From Martelella sp. NC20 (GTDB lineage Bacteria; Pseudomonadota; Alphaproteobacteria; Rhizobiales; Rhizobiaceae): a DNA stretch of 64,000 bases. The stretch lies in contig NZ_CP054861.1 of NCBI RefSeq assembly GCF_013459645.1, forward strand, positions 3,832,001-3,896,000. Reading direction: 5' to 3'. A program made the position numbers and the translations under genes. Shown piece after piece: positions 37,397-44,770 of the stretch; position 1 is the first letter of the stretch; each line of letters starts with the position of its first letter. A model generated the notes under the pieces. It ran no database searches and was not told the DNA's origin. It was given only the letters and a program-made list of their open reading frames with translations.

Positions 37397-37894
37397 ATGA
37401 CTATCCGGCTGTCAAAGTCCTTTATGGTGCTTGCCATTGCTTTTTTTGCTTCGCTCGTGGCATTCGGCAACATCACGGATTACGGATCCAATTTCGCTTT
37501 TGTTCACCACGTTTTCCTGATGGACACGGTTTTTCCGGACTCGTCGATCAGGTATCGCGCAATTGAATCCGAAGCGCTCCATCATGCGGGGTACATCTTC
37601 ATTATTGCGCTGGAGACGCTCACCGCGCTCCTTTGCTGGGTGGGCGGGTTTAAGCTGCTCGCTGCCAGTGGCGGCTCCGCGAAAGAGTTTAACGCCCGCA
37701 AGAAATGGGCGATAGTTGGCCTGACCATAGGTTTTCTGACCTGGCAGGTAGGCTTCATGTCGATTGGCGGCGAATGGTTCGGCATGTGGATGTCCGAACA
37801 ATGGAACGGTGTGCCAAGTGCCTTTCGCTTTTTCATCACGATCATTGCCGTTTTGATTTATCTTGTTCTTCCCGACACAGATGATGCCGTTTAG
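37397..37894 (+). CDS. DUF2165 family small integral membrane protein
   Basis: A 165-aa protein with four predicted membrane spans (about 8-28, 66-90, 110-130 and 142-160), recognised as DUF2165 from the FGNITDYGSNFAFVHHVFLMDT and WQVGFMSIGGEWFGMWMS segments. Molecular function is unknown. An AAGGAG lies about 13 nt upstream of the ATG. It is divergent from kch and followed by a clear terminator. The 266-bp gap to kch should hold both promoters; none was identified with confidence. Confidence 0.8.
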   Translation: MTIRLSKSFMVLAIAFFASLVAFGNITDYGSNFAFVHHVFLMDTVFPDSSIRYRAIESEALHHAGYIFIIALETLTALLCWVGGFKLLAASGGSAKEFNARKKWAIVGLTIGFLTWQVGFMSIGGEWFGMWMSEQWNGVPSAFRFFITIIAVLIYLVLPDTDDAV

Positions 37895-37937
37895 GCTTGA
37901 TCGTTCTGGCTCTGAGAAAACTTGCTTCGGACCGTTT

Positions 37938-37960
37938 CGCCCTCATCTCGAATGAGGGCG
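37938..37960 (+). terminator. Rho-independent terminator after DUF2165 gene
   Basis: Perfect 9-bp stem CGCCCTCAT / ATGAGGGCG with a 5-nt loop, followed by ACATTTTCC, 44 nt past the stop codon. The rest of the gap to 38150 shows no gene. Confidence 0.75.
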
Positions 37961-38150
37961 ACATTTTCCTGGAAGCGAGCTATTGCCTCTTGCCATTATA
38001 TAATCCCGGTGCCTGTTGTCGGAAGGATACCCGGCTGAATTGCGGACAACCACTTACCTGAAATCTTCGGTTCTCCAGAGCCATTTCAGTTCTCAATTTC
38101 CTGCCATATGGCGTCCCGGGCCCGCCCCCGGCTTCCCGAGGCGGTTACCG

Positions 38151-38471
38151 TCACCGGCCGATCGCCTTGATCGCTGCGGTGACCCAATCCGAGACGGCCA
38201 GCGTCACGCCGCCGCCGAACATGGCCGCGCCCAGCATCCAGCCGCGACCCATCTGCTTGATCCTCTTGTATTCGTCGACCATGACTTCCGCCTTTTGCAG
38301 CCGACTCCGTATCACTTCCTGCTGATCAAGCAGTTTTTCGTTTTGGCGCTCGACAACCTCAATCCTCTCATAGAGTCGCCGGCGTTTCTCCTCGTTTCGG
38401 ACCTCGGCCTTGAGGAGAATTTCCAACCCGCTCTTGATCTCGCCGACCGACTGATACAGCTCGTTCGTCAC
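38151..38471 (-). CDS. Phage coiled-coil membrane-anchored protein (DUF1515-like)
   Basis: A 106-aa protein (GTG start) with a long coiled coil (about 10-70) and one C-terminal membrane span (about 78-98). It resembles the DUF1515 family of rhizobial phages. It is the terminal gene of the late operon, 4 nt after the holin-like gene, and may be a lysis accessory (spanin or antiholin-like), which is inference. Confidence 0.6.
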   Translation of the reverse strand: MTNELYQSVGEIKSGLEILLKAEVRNEEKRRRLYERIEVVERQNEKLLDQQEVIRSRLQKAEVMVDEYKRIKQMGRGWMLGAAMFGGGVTLAVSDWVTAAIKAIGR

Positions 38472-38475
38472 GCGA

Positions 38476-38883
38476 TCACCTCCTGATGACAGCCCTGAGC
38501 GCTCCGGCGCCGGACCCGACGTAGAAAATCCACTGGATCATATTGCCTGCCCAGGCCCGCATTTCAGGCGTCGGCAGATTTGCGACATCCCATGGAAAAT
38601 TGAAGACGCTGTCGAGAATGACCGCAGACCACCAGAGCGCCAGCGGGCCGAGGAACGCGGCAGCGAAAATCCAGAACCACGGGAATGAAAGCTTGTCGGT
38701 ATTGTAGTCCGCCATGATCCGCGTTTCGTTGACGACCTGCCGTAGGTACTCGGCCGACAGATCGGCCGCGATCTTTTCCCGGTCGTTAGCGAGCTCGCCG
38801 CGCTTTTCGATCAGCGTGATCGCCCGATCAACAATGCCGCTCCCGCCAAGCCGCGCAAGTAAGGCCACAAGTGAAGCAATCAT
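38476..38883 (-). CDS. Holin-like phage membrane protein
   Basis: A 135-aa protein with two membrane spans (about 68-90 and 112-130) separated by a short loop, plus a charged amphipathic N-terminal region. It overlaps the endolysin stop by ATGA. By position and topology it is the probable holin, forming inner-membrane lesions for lysis; no holin family signature is certain. Confidence 0.6.
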   Translation of the reverse strand: MIASLVALLARLGGSGIVDRAITLIEKRGELANDREKIAADLSAEYLRQVVNETRIMADYNTDKLSFPWFWIFAAAFLGPLALWWSAVILDSVFNFPWDVANLPTPEMRAWAGNMIQWIFYVGSGAGALRAVIRR

Positions 38884-39830
38884 ACCTCCACCACCCTGCC
38901 CGTGAGGCTATTGAAGCGCCGCGCAATGACATCGCTATAGCGCCAGGCGAACCACGCCATGGCAACAATGGCAACACCGCCAACAATCCAGCCGACCGGC
39001 AGGCCTGATGCCCAGGCGACAGCACCGGAGGCCACGGCCGAAGCTCCGGATTTCTCCGCGGCATCCTTCAACGCCGCCATATCGCGCCTGAGCTGCGCGA
39101 TCGTCGCCGGGCCGATGATGCCGTCGTTTTTCAGATGCGGGTGCGCCATCTGGTAGGCCTTCACGGCCGCTTTCGTCTTCTGCCCGAACCAGCCATCGAT
39201 TTCGCCCGGATCGAAGCCGCGTTTCTTCAGCATGGCCTGAACCTCGGATACGACTGGATCGCCGTTCGCCGGCGCGGTATCGCTCGAAGTGCGCGGCACA
39301 CCTTCAGGGGCAGAGGCAGCCGTGTCGACACCGGTATAGATGCCTTTTTCGAACAGCAGAGCCTCTTCCTTGCGCCGCCGCACCAGCCCCGGCAGCTTTT
39401 TGCCCTTCGAGGTGTTGTAGTGGCTGGCGAGGTAGTCGGCTGCCGCCTTCGGTCGCCCTGCCCGCCACAGCGTGCCGAACCGCCATTTGCTGACCACGCG
39501 GCCACCGAGATTAAAGGCCGCGCTGGTGGCAGCATCCATCTGGCACTGGGTACGGTCGGCAGGTGAATTGTCGACGACTTCCCTGCCATAGCCACTGTCG
39601 ATCACCGCCACGAAGATCACGTCCGACTGTTCGGTCGTGATCTTTGTCTTGCCGGGAACGAGCTTCGTGATCCCGAGCTTCGCGAACTCACGCCTGCAGT
39701 AGGCGGACTTCATCGTGAAACCGGTTCCGATCGTCGGCGTGCCGGTCGGATCGAGATAAGCGGTCTGGGGATTGCCTTCATGAAGGCGCACGAAAGCGCG
39801 CCCCCGGCGCGAGACCGTGGTGATTTCCAT
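38880..39830 (-). CDS. Endolysin: GH24 muramidase with peptidoglycan-binding domain and C-terminal membrane anchor
   Basis: A 316-aa lysis enzyme. The lysozyme triad of GH24 enzymes is visible as Glu18 (LHEG), Asp27 (YLDP) and Thr36 (IGTGFT). A PG_binding_1-like domain (about 193-250; DGWFGQKTKAAVKAYQ) follows, and then a single hydrophobic span (about 275-296) close to the C-terminus. No N-terminal signal or SAR sequence is seen. The ATG at 39830 has AGAAGGA; the longer frame upstream is rejected. The order endolysin - holin - coiled-coil protein forms the lysis cassette. Confidence 0.85.
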   Translation of the reverse strand: MEITTVSRRGRAFVRLHEGNPQTAYLDPTGTPTIGTGFTMKSAYCRREFAKLGITKLVPGKTKITTEQSDVIFVAVIDSGYGREVVDNSPADRTQCQMDAATSAAFNLGGRVVSKWRFGTLWRAGRPKAAADYLASHYNTSKGKKLPGLVRRRKEEALLFEKGIYTGVDTAASAPEGVPRTSSDTAPANGDPVVSEVQAMLKKRGFDPGEIDGWFGQKTKAAVKAYQMAHPHLKNDGIIGPATIAQLRRDMAALKDAAEKSGASAVASGAVAWASGLPVGWIVGGVAIVAMAWFAWRYSDVIARRFNSLTGRVVEV

Positions 39831-40065
39831 GTCGATTTTCCTTCTGATGGTGACCGCCAGACGGTCTGAGATGCGATAGGTCAACGCCAAGTGGACCAAC
39901 AGCAGCCCTCGACCGCAGGCCCGATCAAGACGAACCTTCGAGGATTTGCTGTTTCAATGAGCTGCAGAAACATGCACACTCGCACGGTCCCTAATTGGGG
40001 GCGCTGGGTGCGGTGGTTGTTTTGTGCTGCCCGGCGGGTATCTCTGCCAAGTGTGACCCCGCCGC

Positions 40066-40087
40066 GCCATGGCCGTGAGGCCATGGC
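40066..40087. terminator. Hairpin between tail genes and lysis cassette
   Basis: GCCATGGCC-GTGA-GGCCATGGC, a perfect 9-bp stem with a 4-nt loop, just past the stop of the small gene at 40098. It lies in the 267-bp gap before the endolysin and may attenuate read-through from tail into lysis genes. No T-run on the minus strand. Confidence 0.5.
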
Positions 40088-40097
40088 CACCTGCCTG

Positions 40098-40433
40098 CTA
40101 GGCGAACTGCTCCGCCGGCGTTTCCGGTTGCGGCGCAACCACGTAAGCCAACAGCGCCTCGGGAAGACCCGCACCATCCGCAAGCCGGATATTGACGTGG
40201 AAGCCGGGGACGGTCGCCATCACCGGATAATCTGCGCCCTCGGCATCGGTCTCCGCCTCGCCGGTCGCCGCATAGACCATGCCGTCACAGGCGGCACCCA
40301 CCGCCTTGACGATCAGCATGCCCGTCGGCAGGCCGGTGTCGTGATAGGTGATCTGATCGAGAGCAAGACCGGCCACTTCGAAAGCAGCGAGCGCTTCGGC
40401 GTGATCGGCGAATTTCAGGAACGCATCATGCAT
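40098..40433 (-). CDS. Small phage protein of unknown function
   Basis: A 111-aa soluble acidic protein (MHDAFLKFADHAEALAAF...). It overlaps the fibre gene by 8 nt, so it is cotranslated with the tail-fibre module. Similar small proteins follow fibre genes in many phages as assembly chaperones, but nothing in the sequence proves that. Confidence 0.55.
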   Translation of the reverse strand: MHDAFLKFADHAEALAAFEVAGLALDQITYHDTGLPTGMLIVKAVGAACDGMVYAATGEAETDAEGADYPVMATVPGFHVNIRLADGAGLPEALLAYVVAPQPETPAEQFA

Positions 40434-41715
40434 AGGACACCGCCCTTGCCTGAAGATCGGCGTCCGTAATTCGGTACGGCCAGATCACGAGTTGGTCATA
40501 CCATCCGTTGGCGAAGTTGCCAGTGGCGTTGCGGCCAAGGTAGACCTGCGACAGGCCAGCCTCTTGTGTTTCGGGGTTAGATTGCACGACCCCACCCTGA
40601 TAGCTCCCCGACATTTCGTCTTCGGACCACCCAAACGCGGCGCCAAAGCTGGGTACTGGCTGCTCAACCGGCGTGTGCAAGATAACGTTGGGCCTCCCTG
40701 CCACGATACCGGAAGTTATGGCTAAGAGGAAATCCGTTGATGCCGGGCCTGACAGTAACCTACCTCCGACACCATATGCGCCTTCGCCCTGCACCAGCAC
40801 ACTCGCCTCCTCGCGCCGCAGCAGTGCGGCAACGGGCTCCGTCAATTGCGCCCTGTCGGCGGGTCGGGTGACGGTGGTTCCTGCGGTCGGAATATAGGAG
40901 GTGGAATGGGAACCCGTCTCCAGCTGGGTTCCGTGGACGATGACTTTTTCCGCCCCGGTCGGCGTCCAGCCGTCAATGCCGGCTGCGTCCGTCGCGTTCA
41001 GGCCTAAGAGCACATTGCCGGTCCCGGCCGCCATCGTCGCGGTCACGGTGATCTTGTAGAAACCGTTCCCGTCTGCCGTCATCGTCCGGGCGACCGCCCC
41101 GGACGTGTTCCCGGCCACGCCGTTGAGAAGATCGAAGGAAGCCAGAGGAAGGTTCGATCCGTCGTAAAGGCGGATATAGAACCATCGATGGCCTGCGTAT
41201 TTCACGCGCAGCGTCAGGGTATAGGGCTGGGCGGAAAATGTGACCGGCCGATAGATGTAATGGCTTCCCGCCTCCGGGGCTGCGACAATGGCGCAAGCAT
41301 CATCGGGTGCGCCGGATGGGCCGGCCTCTGTCTTCACAGCCGAGACCCGGGTCTTCAGCCATGCGGCATTGGTAAAATCATTCGAGTGGGTCAGCAAATT
41401 CGTCGCCGGCCCCTCCAGCAGCAATTGACGCCGCCCAAGGGTGTAATCGAAGCGCGGCTGATCGGCCGCAGCCAACTGGATCAGTCCGTCAGCATCGATA
41501 TAGGTGGCAGCGCCGGCGCGAGTGAAATCCACCACGCTGTCAAAAGGCGCGGCGGCATCTGACAGCATGTAGCGTTGACCCGAGAAATCGAGGATCGCCG
41601 CAGGCCCCAGCGTCTGTCCGGTGTCCGCGTCCCCAGCTTGGTACGCAGCGGAATTCCACCATCTTCCCCCACCTCTCCCAGGCGTCAGGCTCAACCCAAC
41701 GCTAAAGCCGATCAT
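40426..41715 (-). CDS. Phage tail/spike fibre protein with carbohydrate-binding-like region
   Basis: A 429-aa protein. Its central part resembles the phage head-spike fibre domain: RRQLLLEGPATNLLTHSNDF, then a jelly-roll-like VTFSAQPYTLTLRVKYAG and GTQLETGSHSTSYIPTAGTT. This arrangement is common in fibres that bind surface glycans. Its start overlaps the upstream DUF4376 gene by 4 nt. Likely a receptor-binding or accessory fibre. Confidence 0.7.
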   Translation of the reverse strand: MIGFSVGLSLTPGRGGGRWWNSAAYQAGDADTGQTLGPAAILDFSGQRYMLSDAAAPFDSVVDFTRAGAATYIDADGLIQLAAADQPRFDYTLGRRQLLLEGPATNLLTHSNDFTNAAWLKTRVSAVKTEAGPSGAPDDACAIVAAPEAGSHYIYRPVTFSAQPYTLTLRVKYAGHRWFYIRLYDGSNLPLASFDLLNGVAGNTSGAVARTMTADGNGFYKITVTATMAAGTGNVLLGLNATDAAGIDGWTPTGAEKVIVHGTQLETGSHSTSYIPTAGTTVTRPADRAQLTEPVAALLRREEASVLVQGEGAYGVGGRLLSGPASTDFLLAITSGIVAGRPNVILHTPVEQPVPSFGAAFGWSEDEMSGSYQGGVVQSNPETQEAGLSQVYLGRNATGNFANGWYDQLVIWPYRITDADLQARAVSYA

Positions 41716-42209
41716 GGCAGAACTCCCACAAGATCAATAAACGCAGCGTCGATAGCGTCGACGCTCGCAACCGACCCGTCCGCGATCGCAGCCAGTACCG
41801 CCGCCCGGCGATCGAAGGTCGACTGAACGAATTCACCGCCGGCCGTCGCCAGCGCGATCGCGTCTTCGGCCGTCAGGCTCACGATCCCCTCGCTGGCGTC
41901 GAAATTGAAGGTCCGCCCCGCATCCTGCTGGGCAAGCATCGCCATGCCATTGATCAGCGCGATCGCGCCGTCATCGCAGCGGACCCGAACGCCGTTGATC
42001 TCGGTCCCAGCAATCCGGGCGCGCCACGACAGGTCGCGGGCATAGGCGGCGAGCTCTTCCTTTGTCGGCTCGGCCGGCACGGTCGGAACGGCCGTCCCGC
42101 TCTCCTCGTATTTCATGGGCGGTTCGACGCCATAGGCCTGATAGTGGCGCGGAAAGCCCTTCGTGCCGAGGCGCGCGCCATCGACCACCATTTTTGCCGG
42201 ATCGCTCAT
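41712..42209 (-). CDS. DUF4376 phage protein (fibre accessory)
   Basis: A 165-aa protein whose C-terminal half (about 60-150) matches the DUF4376 domain found next to tail-fibre genes (LSWRARIAGTEINGVRVRCD). The ATG at 42209 has AGGA upstream and overlaps the fibre gene stop (ATGA). A helper role in fibre assembly is plausible. Confidence 0.7.
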   Translation of the reverse strand: MSDPAKMVVDGARLGTKGFPRHYQAYGVEPPMKYEESGTAVPTVPAEPTKEELAAYARDLSWRARIAGTEINGVRVRCDDGAIALINGMAMLAQQDAGRTFNFDASEGIVSLTAEDAIALATAGGEFVQSTFDRRAAVLAAIADGSVASVDAIDAAFIDLVGVLP

Positions 42210-43483
42210 GCCAGATCCTCCTTGTCTGCTTCTGGGATCAACAGGCCGGTTTCCGGGTCGGCATTGCCGAGCGTCTTGACGACCGGGTCGTTGCGATCGG
42301 CAACCACTCGCCAGGCAACGAGATCGCCGCACTCATCGTCTTCAGCGATGATCTCGAACTGCCCTCCGGCAACGGGTCCTGGCCGCAGCCGCGCGAACCC
42401 ATCCTGGTTCTGCAGCGACGTAACGATGGTGTTCTGCGTCAGCGCCGCCCAGGTGCCGGTCGTCAGATTGCTGGCGGCGTCGATGTCCACCGTGGCCCGA
42501 CCGCCCTCGAGCCGTGCGACGCCCCAGGCCTCGACGCCGTAATGCGGGCTTTCGGTCGAGGAGAAGATCAGGTCGCGATTGAAGGGGTCGAGCGGATGGT
42601 CGATCAGGAAGTTCTTCGAAGCCCCGTTGATCGATCCCGGGACGGTAAGGGATCCGTCTGAACGAAACTCCATATCCACCCAGGCACCGCCAGCGCTAAG
42701 GCGGAAAAGCCAAGTATAGTAAAATCCTACTCTTTCCAGCGCCTGCATTTCAGCACGAACAGCGCCGGCAGCCGCGCTTTGTTGAAGTATCAGAGACCGG
42801 GTATTATTAAACGCGCCACCTGATATGAACCAGCCCGTGCTAATGAGAGAGCCCGAAACATCCGGGGCAGCGGCGTTAACCGGTGTATAACCCAACGCGG
42901 CCTGTGCCCCTAATGTACTGCGCGCCGAAGACGCATCGGCATCATCCAGCAATGTTTTCGCGAATGCCGAAACGCCAAGTGTTGTGAGCGCAGCCGATGC
43001 GTCGGCGTCATCCAGCAATGTTTTCGCGAACGCCGAAACGCCAAGTGTTGTCAACGCCGTGCTCGCATTCGCGTCATCGATCAGCGATCGTGCGAAGCTC
43101 GTCAGTGTGGTCAATTCGGCAGTGCCCGCACCGCTGAAATAGGCCAGTCTGTCAGCCGCAGGCGTCAGCCCGGCGAGGGCTGAGAGCGTCTCATTGTCGA
43201 GCCGCTGGATATAGTCCGCAAGCGCCACCGCATTGGCGATCACTTGGTTGGCGTCATCCTGCCGCTGCAGAGCATAGGCATAGGTGCCAGTCGCGCCCGT
43301 CCATTCGGTCGCGGCGGTAATCTCTGTATTGCTGTCGACGCTCGCGATCGGCAGCGGGTTGCCGGCGGCCTGCGGATAGATGACGCCGCCGGCAATCAGC
43401 GCCGTCGCCCAGCCCGTGCCATCGCCGGTCACGGCCGTCGACCCGTTGGTGAGCGTGATCGTGCCGGTGGTGTAGGCGGTCAT
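42206..43483 (-). CDS. Phage tail fibre protein with tandem repeats
   Basis: A 425-aa fibre. The N-terminal beta-rich part (TTGTITLTNGSTAVTGDGTG) probably attaches to the tail; three 22-residue repeats follow, then a C-terminal segment with KNFLIDHPLDPFNRDLIF and STESPHYGVE, seen in phage tail proteins. The ATG at 43483 has GAGGT upstream; the TTG one codon earlier is rejected. It is a good candidate for the main host-recognition fibre. Confidence 0.78.
   Translation of the reverse strand: MTAYTTGTITLTNGSTAVTGDGTGWATALIAGGVIYPQAAGNPLPIASVDSNTEITAATEWTGATGTYAYALQRQDDANQVIANAVALADYIQRLDNETLSALAGLTPAADRLAYFSGAGTAELTTLTSFARSLIDDANASTALTTLGVSAFAKTLLDDADASAALTTLGVSAFAKTLLDDADASSARSTLGAQAALGYTPVNAAAPDVSGSLISTGWFISGGAFNNTRSLILQQSAAAGAVRAEMQALERVGFYYTWLFRLSAGGAWVDMEFRSDGSLTVPGSINGASKNFLIDHPLDPFNRDLIFSSTESPHYGVEAWGVARLEGGRATVDIDAASNLTTGTWAALTQNTIVTSLQNQDGFARLRPGPVAGGQFEIIAEDDECGDLVAWRVVADRNDPVVKTLGNADPETGLLIPEADKEDLA
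42899..43096 (-). repeat. Three tandem 66-bp repeats in the tail fibre gene
   Basis: Three in-frame copies of a 22-residue unit (consensus FAKTLLDDADASAALTTLGVSA); copies one and two are nearly identical at the DNA level. Such repeats form the fibre shaft and can change copy number by recombination. Confidence 0.8.
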
Positions 43484-43860
43484 CAAATTACCTCGTCGAA
43501 AATGAATGCGGTGATTGTCAGGGACCGGCCAACCATGTTGTAGAATTTGATCCGGTCGTAATAAGGCTCGAAGCGCGCATAGAAGGTCTTCTCGCCGGGA
43601 ATGGTGTTGTCAGACGCCTTGAGCACGATGAACGGCGGAAGCGCGTAGTCTTTTGCCGTGTTGACGGTCACCGTGGAAGGCGGACTGCCCGAAGATCGGG
43701 CGGGCACCGTCGCGGTCACCATCTCTTTCGGGGTCAGCGGCAGCATGCCTTCCTTGATCGTCAGGTTCTGATCGGCCGCCGTCAGGGCATCGTGGCCCGG
43801 CATCGAAACGCGAAAGCGAAACGCGCCGCCGTCATTGCCAATGAACACCCGCCTCGTCAT
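43483..43860 (-). CDS. Small tail-tip protein, paralog 3
   Basis: A 125-aa protein beginning MTRRVFIGNDGGAFRFRVSMPGHDA. The N-terminal pattern (hydrophobic strand, then [KRM]PG-x-D) is shared with the two genes just upstream. Its stop overlaps the fibre start by one base. It probably belongs to the tail tip or fibre base; no named family. Confidence 0.6.
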   Translation of the reverse strand: MTRRVFIGNDGGAFRFRVSMPGHDALTAADQNLTIKEGMLPLTPKEMVTATVPARSSGSPPSTVTVNTAKDYALPPFIVLKASDNTIPGEKTFYARFEPYYDRIKFYNMVGRSLTITAFIFDEVI

Positions 43861-44327
43861 GTCGCCCTCTTCAGGATGATGTAATAGAAATCGAAATCCG
43901 CGTTGCGCGGACCGGTGTCAGCGTAGGCCTTGGCCCTGATCGTCGCGTTGTTCTCCAGCCAGACGCCGAAGGAGAAATCCACCTCGCCCAGGGTCGTGTC
44001 CCCATTGGCGCAACTGCTCGTCGGGTAATAGTTGGAGTCCACGGGGACCTTGTTTGCGTTGTGCGGATTGGCGTAGGTCATCGACCCGTAGAACAGCGGG
44101 GCATATCCGAGGTCGGGAAAATTGACCGTCGCCCACCATGTCGAGTAGCCGTCGCCGGTGGTCCGCCCCATGCGAAAGCGCCCCTCGGCATGCACGGCGA
44201 CATTCTGATAGCGGGAATCCAGAAGCAGCGCTCCGGTCGGATTGACGACGTCGTCGCCGGGCCGGCTCAGGAATGCGCCGGAAACGCCGAAGGTCGGATG
44301 TCGGCCAATGATGATGCGTCTTACCAT
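43857..44327 (-). CDS. Small tail-tip protein, paralog 2
   Basis: A 156-aa protein beginning MVRRIIIGRHPTFGVSGAFL, followed by SRPGDDV and LLLDSRYQ, the shared module of this set. The remainder is Tyr/Asn-rich and beta-like, suggesting a surface-exposed structural protein. It overlaps the next gene by 4 nt. Function unknown. Confidence 0.6.
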   Translation of the reverse strand: MVRRIIIGRHPTFGVSGAFLSRPGDDVVNPTGALLLDSRYQNVAVHAEGRFRMGRTTGDGYSTWWATVNFPDLGYAPLFYGSMTYANPHNANKVPVDSNYYPTSSCANGDTTLGEVDFSFGVWLENNATIRAKAYADTGPRNADFDFYYIILKRAT

Positions 44328-44329
44328 GG

Positions 44330-44770
44330 TCAGACCCCGAAAACGCGATAGTGGATCAGGCCGGGATATCTGCGATACCCGCCGCCGGAGATGGACGGCC
44401 TGGCAAGCTCGATCCGGTCCGGATAGACCCTGGAACCATCTTCCACGGCGCTGGTTTCTATCCGCAGTTCTCCAAAACCAGCGCCGTCATACGGCGTGCT
44501 CGCGCCCTGGTTCTCGAATGTGACATAGGCGGCCGGCACATAGCCGGGCGACGGAAAGGCGATGACCAGCGGCGCTGACGTCGACGTCAGACCATCGTTT
44601 CCGCCGACCGGCGCCGGGTCCGTCATGGTCCCGGCCGCGATCAGCACGCCGGAGAAATTCCAGTTGGAATCAAACAGCTTGTTCCTGTCGGAAAGCCCGC
44701 CGTCATGGGCATCATATCCCGGCTTCGTCAGCAGGATGCGGCCCGCCGTCATCAGAAATCGCGTTGCCAT
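44330..44770 (-). CDS. Small tail-tip protein, paralog 1
   Basis: A 146-aa protein starting MATRFLMTAGRILLTKPGYDA, with KLFDSNWNF matching the LxDS segment of the neighbouring paralog. Its ATG touches the stop of the large tail-tip protein (1-nt overlap). Probably a small structural protein at the distal tail end. Confidence 0.6.
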   Translation of the reverse strand: MATRFLMTAGRILLTKPGYDAHDGGLSDRNKLFDSNWNFSGVLIAAGTMTDPAPVGGNDGLTSTSAPLVIAFPSPGYVPAAYVTFENQGASTPYDGAGFGELRIETSAVEDGSRVYPDRIELARPSISGGGYRRYPGLIHYRVFGV

